A DNA stretch of 64,000 nucleotides from Bacteroidota bacterium. Its GTDB lineage: Bacteria; Bacteroidota; Bacteroidia; Flavobacteriales; Flavobacteriaceae. The notes under the pieces are model-generated. The model did no database searches. It was not told where the DNA came from and worked only from the letters and a program-made list of their open reading frames with translations. The translations under genes were made by a program, and so were the position numbers. Each line of letters begins with the position of its first letter. The stretch's first letter is position 1. The stretch spans positions 124,001 to 188,000 of the forward strand of contig JAFDZC010000018.1 of NCBI GenBank assembly GCA_018267095.1. Direction: 5' to 3'. This document shows, in pieces, positions 60,249 through 64,000 of this stretch.

Positions 60249-61295
60249 TTATTCGCTCAGGGCATTCCAGCCGCGCGCTTTAAGCGGAATTTTGGTGTTG
60301 GCTCGGGTAATTAAATGTATTCCTTCGCTGGCCTGGGTTATATGCCCAATTACGGTTAAGTCCGGATTGGCTTTGATTTTATCAAAATCATTCATATCAA
60401 TGGTCAACAGTAATTCATAATCCTCGCCACCATTAATGGCAATGGTCGTGCTGTCTATATTAAATTCTTCGCAAGTACTAATGAACTGCGGATCCAGCGG
60501 CAACTTGTCTTCATACAAATTACAACCCACGCCCGATTGTTTGCACAAATGCATAATCTCTGACGAAAGCCCATCAGAAATATCAATCATTGAAGTAGGT
60601 TTTACTTCCAATGCATGCAACAAAGTACGGATATCAGTTCTGGCTTCGGGTTTTAATTGACGCTCGACCAAATACGCATAAGTTGATAAATCTGGTTGTG
60701 CATTTGGGTTGACTTGAAAAACCTGTTTCTCGCGTTCCAAAACCTGTAAGCCCATATAAGCTGCGCCTAAATCGCCGGTGACTACTAGTAAATCGTTCGC
60801 TTTGGCGCCGTTTCTGTATACCAATTCTTCAGAGATTGCTTCACCCAAAGCCGTAATACTCAAAATCAAACCTTTTTGTGAAGAGGTCGTATCACCGCCA
60901 ATCACATCTACTTTGTATTGTTTGGCTGCCAGAGCAATCCCTTCGTACAATTCTTCGATGGCTTCTAACGGAAATCGATTCGACACCGCCAATGATACTG
61001 TAATTTGAGTAGGTTTGGCATTCATCGCACAAATATCAGACAAGTTCACCACGACCGCTTTGTAACCCAAATGCTTGAGCGGCATATAGGCCAAATCAAA
61101 ATGAACGCCTTCAATCAGTAAATCTGTTGTAACGACAATTTTCTTATCTGAAAAATCCAAAACGGCCGCATCATCGCCAATGCCTTTGAGCGTTGAGGAT
61201 TGTTGCAGTTCAAAATGACGCGTCAGGTGGTCAATCAAACCAAATTCGCCCAATTGAGCCAGGCTGGTGCGTTGTGGGTTTTTATCTTCGAGCAT
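60249..61295 (-). CDS. thiL: Thiamine-monophosphate kinase
   Basis: 348 residues. Phosphorylates thiamine monophosphate to thiamine pyrophosphate. It belongs to the PurM/HypE-like ATP-grasp-free fold, with GEFGLIDHL, IGDDAAVLDFSDKKIVVTTDLLIEGVHFDL, LSDICAMNAKP, the metal/ATP loop DVIGGDTTSSQKGLILSITALG, and VTGDLGAAYMGLQVL. MIDISDGLSSEIMHL and NGGEDYELLLT follow. No thiamine genes are near it. Its promoter contains an inverted repeat (see 61333). Confidence 0.95.
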   Translation of the reverse strand: MLEDKNPQRTSLAQLGEFGLIDHLTRHFELQQSSTLKGIGDDAAVLDFSDKKIVVTTDLLIEGVHFDLAYMPLKHLGYKAVVVNLSDICAMNAKPTQITVSLAVSNRFPLEAIEELYEGIALAAKQYKVDVIGGDTTSSQKGLILSITALGEAISEELVYRNGAKANDLLVVTGDLGAAYMGLQVLEREKQVFQVNPNAQPDLSTYAYLVERQLKPEARTDIRTLLHALEVKPTSMIDISDGLSSEIMHLCKQSGVGCNLYEDKLPLDPQFISTCEEFNIDSTTIAINGGEDYELLLTIDMNDFDKIKANPDLTVIGHITQASEGIHLITRANTKIPLKARGWNALSE

Positions 61296-61332
61296 GATGG
61301 CGAGTTTCTATATTAATCAAAATTTTGAGCGG

Positions 61333-61373
61333 CAAAGTTACTAAGTTCGTTGGTTACAATCACGGTTAGTAAC
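61333..61373 (-). promoter_or_regulatory. thiL promoter with overlapping inverted repeat
   Basis: TAACTTTG on the minus strand (61340-61333) fits the -7 consensus. GTTACTAA (61337-61344) and TTAGTAAC (61366-61373) form a perfect 8-bp inverted repeat, one arm overlapping the -7 element. No TPP riboswitch sequence is visible in the short leader. Confidence 0.5.
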
Positions 61374-61407
61374 AAAAAACCCAACTGCTTGCACAATCGG
61401 GCTTTTT
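61374..61407 (-). terminator. Terminator of lepA
   Basis: On the minus strand AAAGCCC pairs with GGGTTTT (one G-T pair) around a 16-nt partly paired loop, followed by T. Confidence 0.65.
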
Positions 61408-61444
61408 ATCTCAGTCGCTCAGCAACTCAATTGCTCAGTTACTT

Positions 61445-63241
61445 TTAATCATTCAATTTTAATACGGCCATAAATGCTTCTTGCGGAATTTCTACATTCC
61501 CTACTTGACGCATTCTCTTTTTCCCTTTTTTCTGTTTTTCAAGAAGTTTTCTCTTACGCGAAATATCACCGCCGTAACATTTAGCCGTTACGTCTTTTCT
61601 GAGCGCTTTGACCGTTTCACGAGCAATGATTTTCGCGCCAATCGCAGCCTGAATAGGAATGTCAAACTGCTGACGCGGAATGAGTTCTTTGAGCTTCTCG
61701 GTCATTTTCTTACCGATGTTATAAGCGTTGTCCGCATGAATCAAAGCCGAAAGCGCATCAACACCATTTCCGTTCAACAACACGTCTACTTTTACCAAGT
61801 TCGAGGCGCGCATGCCAATCGGGTGATAATCAAACGAGGCATAACCTTTCGAAACCGTTTTGAGACGGTCGTAAAAATCAAATACAATTTCAGCCAATGG
61901 CATATCAAAATTGAGCTCGACGCGCTCGGTGGTCAAATAGGTTTGGTTGGTAATGATGCCGCGCTTTTCAATACAAAGCGACATCACATTTCCAACATAG
62001 TCTGATTTGGTAATGATGGTGGCTTTGATAAAAGGTTCTTCAACGCGATCAAGTCTTGAAGGCTCAGGTAAATCGGACGGATTATTGACCACAATAGCCT
62101 TGTCCATCTCTTTTTTGGTATAGGCCAAATACGACACGTTCGGAACTGTTGTAATCACCGTCATGTTGAATTCGCGCTCGAGTCTTTCTTGGATGATTTC
62201 CATGTGCAACATGCCCAAGAATCCGCAACGGAAGCCAAAGCCCAGAGCCGCTGAACTTTCTGCCTGAAAAACCAGTGAAGCATCGTTGAGCTGCAACTTT
62301 TCCATCGAGTTGCGCAATTCTTCATAATCTTCGGTATCCACCGGATAAATTCCGGCAAAAACCATCGGTTTTACATCTTCAAAACCGTGAATCATATTGG
62401 TGGTAGGCGTTTTGGCGTCGGTAATGGTATCACCCACTTTGACTTCTTTGGCTTCTTTAATGCCCGAAATCAAATAACCAACATCTCCGGTCGAAATCAC
62501 ATTTTTCGGAACCTGATTGAGTTTCAACGTTCCGACTTCATCGGCAAAATATTCATTGCCGGTGGCCATAAATTTAATTTTCTGACCTTTTTTGATCTCG
62601 CCGTTGACGACTCTAAAAATAACTTCAATGCCGCGGAACGGATTATACACACTGTCAAAAATCAAAGCCTGCAACGGTTCTTGCGGATCGCCTTTCGGAG
62701 CCGGAATGCGCTCGATAATCGCAGCCAAAATATTCTCGACACCAAAACCGGTTTTTCCGGAGGCATGGATGATTTCCTCCAATTTACATCCGAGTAAATC
62801 CACAATGTCATCGCTCACTTCTTCCGGATTCGCACTCGGCAAATCCACTTTGTTGAGCACCGGAATAATCTCTAAATCATTCTCTAAAGCCAAATACAAA
62901 TTTGAGATGGTTTGCGCCTGAATACTTTGCGCGGCATCTACAATCAAAAGCGCGCCTTCACAAGCGGCAATCGAACGCGAAACTTCGTACGAAAAATCCA
63001 CGTGTCCCGGCGTATCAATCAGGTTCAAGATATAATCTTCGCCTTTGTATTTGTATTCCATCTGAATCGCGTGGCTTTTAATGGTAATACCGCGTTCGCG
63101 TTCCAAATCCATATTGTCGAGCAATTGCGCTTTTTCTTCGCGGGCACTCACGGTTTGCGTGGCGCCAAGCAAGCGGTCAGCCAAGGTGCTTTTGCCGTGA
63201 TCAATATGCGCAATAATGCAAAAATTTCGAATGTTCTTCAT
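61445..63241 (-). CDS. lepA: Elongation factor 4
   Basis: 598 residues, the standard length. A ribosome-associated GTPase that back-translocates or helps assemble stalled ribosomes. The G domain carries [15 protein letters not shown] (G1), [12 protein letters not shown] (G2), [14 protein letters not shown] (G3) and [13 protein letters not shown] (G4). The EF-G-like domains follow, and the LepA-specific C-terminal domain starts near [21 protein letters not shown] and ends with [21 protein letters not shown]. It is monocistronic, with an unusually long leader that contains a GC-rich repeat element. Confidence 0.98.
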   Translation of the reverse strand: MKNIRNFCIIAHIDHGKSTLADRLLGATQTVSAREEKAQLLDNMDLERERGITIKSHAIQMEYKYKGEDYILNLIDTPGHVDFSYEVSRSIAACEGALLIVDAAQSIQAQTISNLYLALENDLEIIPVLNKVDLPSANPEEVSDDIVDLLGCKLEEIIHASGKTGFGVENILAAIIERIPAPKGDPQEPLQALIFDSVYNPFRGIEVIFRVVNGEIKKGQKIKFMATGNEYFADEVGTLKLNQVPKNVISTGDVGYLISGIKEAKEVKVGDTITDAKTPTTNMIHGFEDVKPMVFAGIYPVDTEDYEELRNSMEKLQLNDASLVFQAESSAALGFGFRCGFLGMLHMEIIQERLEREFNMTVITTVPNVSYLAYTKKEMDKAIVVNNPSDLPEPSRLDRVEEPFIKATIITKSDYVGNVMSLCIEKRGIITNQTYLTTERVELNFDMPLAEIVFDFYDRLKTVSKGYASFDYHPIGMRASNLVKVDVLLNGNGVDALSALIHADNAYNIGKKMTEKLKELIPRQQFDIPIQAAIGAKIIARETVKALRKDVTAKCYGGDISRKRKLLEKQKKGKKRMRQVGNVEIPQEAFMAVLKLND

Positions 63242-63280
63242 CTTCAGTTCAAGGTCAATGTGCCTATTTGGGCGGTTTTT

Positions 63281-63379
63281 TGGGCGTGCCCCTGCGTCAT
63301 GCTTCCTCGGGTCGGGTCATTCGCTGTATCTTGGGTTCTGCTTTGCGCCACCCAAGGATGCCGCTGCTGCCCCTCACGC
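63281..63379. repeat. GC-rich intergenic palindromic element
   Basis: About 99 bases, clearly richer in G+C than the surroundings. It starts with TGGGCGTGCCCC and ends with CCCTCACGC, so GCGTG and CACGC form terminal inverted ends. An internal stem CTTGGGT/ACCCAAG (63330-63336 and 63350-63356) is followed by GGATGCCGCTGCTG. I remember similar GGGCGTGCCCC...CCCTCACGC elements scattered between genes of other Bacteroidota, but this needs a search. It lies in the probable lepA leader. The rest of the 296-base gap (63242-63537) holds only the lepA promoter. Confidence 0.6.
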
Positions 63380-63388
63380 ACTTGGCTG

Positions 63389-63396
63389 CAAATATA
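63389..63396 (-). promoter_or_regulatory. Promoter -7 element of lepA
   Basis: TATATTTG on the minus strand, giving a leader of about 140 nt that would include the GC-rich element. Confidence 0.5.
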
Positions 63397-63537
63397 AGGC
63401 AAAGTTTAGAATAATACCGAGTGTTTGCCACCGATTTCAGCTATTGAAAAACCCGTTCAAAATGAATGCTAAAAGCGCATCAAAAAACATCAACCAAAAG
63501 TCAATTACTGAAGTCATCCTCTTTAAGTTTTACGGAA

Positions 63538-63900
63538 TTATTGCATTTGATTAAAAACGGCTTGTACTTCTGTTACGGTGTGCTTTTCATCAAAGCGAAT
63601 CTTTCTGTTTTCTTGGTTTTGCAACTCAAAATTTCCGTTCACGGTAAACTTCACTTCGGTTACTTTGTACCCAGTGATGTAGGTTACTTCTGCTTGATAC
63701 AGACTGTCTTTAACAATGGGTTTCATGACCCAGTCAGTCTCCCACGAGAGCGGACTGTCAGCGCCTCTCACACCTACCGTTTCTATATTTTTCACCCCTG
63801 AAACATTCAGCGTATAAACTACTTTCTGTGTTTTGGTTTTTTGCACGCAACCGGTCAAAACTAAGCTGCACAGCATTGCTAGGAATATTATTGATTTCAT
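63538..63900 (-). CDS. Small lipoprotein with CBM/E-set-like domain
   Basis: 120 residues from the ATG at 63900. This ATG overlaps the stop of the upstream DoxX-like gene as ATGA, so translation is coupled; an ATG three codons earlier (63909) is less likely. The signal peptide has lipobox VLTGC (Cys18). The mature part, VVYTLNVSGVKNIETVGVRGADSPLSWETDWVMKPIV and EVTYITGYKVTEVKFTVNG, has the strand pattern of starch-binding (CBM20/E-set) domains, where VxxRG..PLSW binds or packs against sugar. No catalytic part. The sugar-binding role is inferred. Confidence 0.65.
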   Translation of the reverse strand: MKSIIFLAMLCSLVLTGCVQKTKTQKVVYTLNVSGVKNIETVGVRGADSPLSWETDWVMKPIVKDSLYQAEVTYITGYKVTEVKFTVNGNFELQNQENRKIRFDEKHTVTEVQAVFNQMQ

Positions 63901-64000
63901 AGTTTCCATTTTTGAGTGATGATGTAATCGAGTCCAAAGCGCCCGGAGCCCAGAGCCAAGTGGGTTAAACCCACCCACAAAAAGCCCATTGCAGGCAACA
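63897..64000 (-). CDS. DoxX-like membrane protein, C-terminal end (cut by window edge)
   Basis: An open frame enters from the right edge and ends at TGA 63899-63897, giving 33 residues. They include LPAMGFLWVGLTHLALGSGR followed by FGLDYIITQKWKL. The last helix followed by G-x-GRFGLD and a short basic tail is the C-terminal signature of DoxX-family membrane proteins. The length and other helices are outside the window. Its stop overlaps the start of the small lipoprotein gene (ATGA), so they form an operon. Confidence 0.65.
   Translation of the reverse strand, partial: LPAMGFLWVGLTHLALGSGRFGLDYIITQKWKL

Noticed and set aside
60086-60283. 65-codon plus-strand frame after the kinase island
   Set aside because: It runs through the terminator hairpin and into thiL, and shows no protein-like pattern; the RNA-hairpin interpretation explains the sequence better.
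62387-62921. Plus-strand frames inside lepA
   Set aside because: Shadows of a highly conserved gene on the other strand.
63216-63554. Plus-strand frame across the GC-rich element upstream of lepA
   Set aside because: It consists of the intergenic repeat and part of the lipoprotein gene in antisense, with no family resemblance.
1-64000. tRNA, rRNA, tmRNA or riboswitch genes
   Set aside because: I read the gaps between genes and found no cloverleaf-like or known riboswitch motif; a tRNAscan-SE and Infernal run would settle this.

Overview
This window comes from a member of the Bacteroidota, most likely Flavobacteriaceae and Flavobacterium-like. Four things point there. Shine-Dalgarno sequences are nearly absent. 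Many genes are preceded by the Bacteroidota sigma-ABfr promoter (TTTG, about 19-21 bp, TAnnTTTG). The SdhCAB operon is of the Bacteroidota kind, and there is an OmpA protein with thrombospondin type-3 repeats. Family markers such as the IPExxxVDY protein and the long 632-residue PurF homologue also fit. Almost all of the window is chromosomal housekeeping DNA. I see no tRNA, rRNA, CRISPR array, intact insertion sequence or prophage.

Layout. 0-9.5 kb: end of ileS, a DksA-like protein, lspA, a folate enzyme, a PLP decarboxylase, uvrC, a patatin/beta-barrel (type Vd-like) protein and an amino-acid permease. 9.7-15.3 kb: aromatic amino-acid catabolism (homogentisate and 4-hydroxyphenylpyruvate dioxygenases, tryptophan 2,3-dioxygenase) with a DUF3108 protein and an M23 peptidase. 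15.4-28.4 kb: pgi, rlpA, CYTH, dinB, pyk, rnc-fabF-acpP, purN, rnhA, a PfkB kinase and a purF homologue. 28.4-38.3 kb: two tandem small-RNA-like units, sod, an AddA/AddB-like nuclease-helicase pair separated by kbl and ompA. 38.3-51.1 kb: a minus-strand group of small enzymes and regulators, sdhCAB, an omega-amidase-like hydrolase, an Ig-like lipoprotein, comF and glyS. 51.2-60.2 kb is the accessory part. It holds a degenerate IS1595-type zinc-ribbon/HTH protein translationally coupled to a P63C-like protein, a LytTR regulator with a Glu at the phospho-acceptor site, a secreted protein made of five identical-length 16-residue repeats, and two paralogous lipoprotein-TPR histidine kinase/response regulator pairs. 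It ends with three GGGAAACC direct repeats at exact 22-bp spacing in front of a structured, terminator-ended non-coding unit. 60.2-64 kb: thiL, lepA, a GC-rich intergenic repeat, a small lipoprotein and the end of a DoxX-like gene.

The best candidates for undescribed biology are (1) the 52.9-60.2 kb signalling island, where the 16-residue repeat protein looks like a multi-copy peptide precursor next to two kinase pairs; (2) the twin approximately 75-nt RNAs at 28.5-28.75 kb; (3) the transposase-derived zinc-ribbon/P63C pair at 51.2-52.6 kb; and (4) a perfect 15-bp palindrome placed exactly in the promoter spacer of hppD. All functional statements on these are inference from sequence alone.
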